Shown: positions 62,478-62,508 of the stretch, piece after piece
How positions within the stretch are numbered: position 1 is the stretch's first letter
Layout: every line of letters begins with the position of its first letter
Assembly: GCF_009696275.1 (NCBI RefSeq)
Contig: NZ_VUMI01000034.1
Span: 1-62,508, forward strand
Source: Eisenbergiella porci
GTDB lineage: Bacteria > Bacillota > Clostridia > Lachnospirales > Lachnospiraceae
DNA: 62,508 nt
Reading direction: 5' to 3'
Notes under the pieces: model-generated
What the model saw: the letters and a program-made list of their open reading frames with translations, nothing else
Databases searched by the model: none
What the model was told of the DNA's origin: nothing
Translations under genes and position numbers: made by a program

Positions 62478-62508
62478 ATGAAAGGAAAAACCCTACGGAT
62501 GAGTGCTT
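62478..62508 (+). CDS. Possible start of a gene running off the window
   Basis: An ATG at 62478 opens MKGKTLRMSA up to the window end. It is divergent from the TetR gene, with both palindromic operators between them, as expected for a TetR target. No good ribosome site precedes it, and ten residues do not allow a family call. Confidence 0.25.
   Translation, partial: MKGKTLRMSA

Overview
The window looks like the chromosome of a gut-type Clostridia bacterium, most likely a member of the Lachnospiraceae. The evidence is the mixed AT/GC base use, strong AGGAGG-type ribosome sites, many glycoside hydrolases, AraC regulators and LplB/YtcP/YtcQ-type sugar ABC transporters, a spore-type polysaccharide deacetylase, and several PD-(D/E)XK (Rpn/YhgA-like) nuclease genes. 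I found no rRNA, tRNA, CRISPR array, integrase or transposase of a classical IS.

Layout. 1-5.3 kb: an Rpn-type nuclease, an alpha-L-fucosidase (GH29), a lone EutH permease and a decayed M24 peptidase joined to a GyrB-like fragment. 5.4-9.8 kb: a GNAT acetyltransferase, a two-component system and a two-gene ABC exporter. 9.8-12 kb: a collapsed beta-glucoside PTS operon whose RNA antiterminator site is still readable. 12-15.7 kb: a second Rpn nuclease, an AT-rich patch with a broken unknown gene and a sigma-region-4 relic, and a membrane-anchored XRE regulator. 15.9-22.8 kb: an FAD oxidoreductase, then a two-component system with a FtsX-type permease and its ATPase; its response regulator lacks the phosphoacceptor aspartate. 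22.8-27.6 kb: small membrane and VanZ-type genes, several gene relics, and a redox operon (aldo/keto reductase, LysR, MerR, carboxymuconolactone decarboxylase-like). 27.8-34.4 kb: a solute-binding lipoprotein coupled to a frameshifted hybrid kinase, and an operon of an SLC13/ArsB-type transporter with two tandem cytidylate-kinase-like proteins.

34.6-40.8 kb: PdaA-like deacetylase, GH42 beta-galactosidase with a divergent AraC gene, an amidase-domain protein, zinc-ribbon relics and another AraC gene. 40.8-43.3 kb is the most unusual part: three related ~70-bp repeats, about 0.9 kb apart, bracket a PIN-domain toxin/antitoxin pair and a broken unknown gene, all on the minus strand, in an arrangement like a small cassette array. 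43.4-51.9 kb: a truncated acetyltransferase, then a glycan-use locus (GH2 enzyme, two permeases, binding lipoprotein, divergent AraC sensor-regulator). 52-58.2 kb: an AAA/PD-(D/E)XK protein, a heavily decayed two-component/lipoprotein cluster, an AIM24 protein, a nitroreductase relic and an intact PRD antiterminator next to a PTS stump. 58.6-62.5 kb: a DnaJ-type co-chaperone, a DUF1858 redox protein, a third Rpn nuclease and a frameshifted TetR gene with two matching palindromic operators.

The working biology is uptake and cleavage of host or plant glycans (fucosidase, GH42, GH2, ABC importers) under AraC control, plus cell-envelope stress exporters. A second theme is gene decay. At least a dozen genes are broken, and three of the breaks (10.4, 30.4 and 61.9 kb) fit loss of one base from an A/T run, so some could be assembly errors rather than true pseudogenes.
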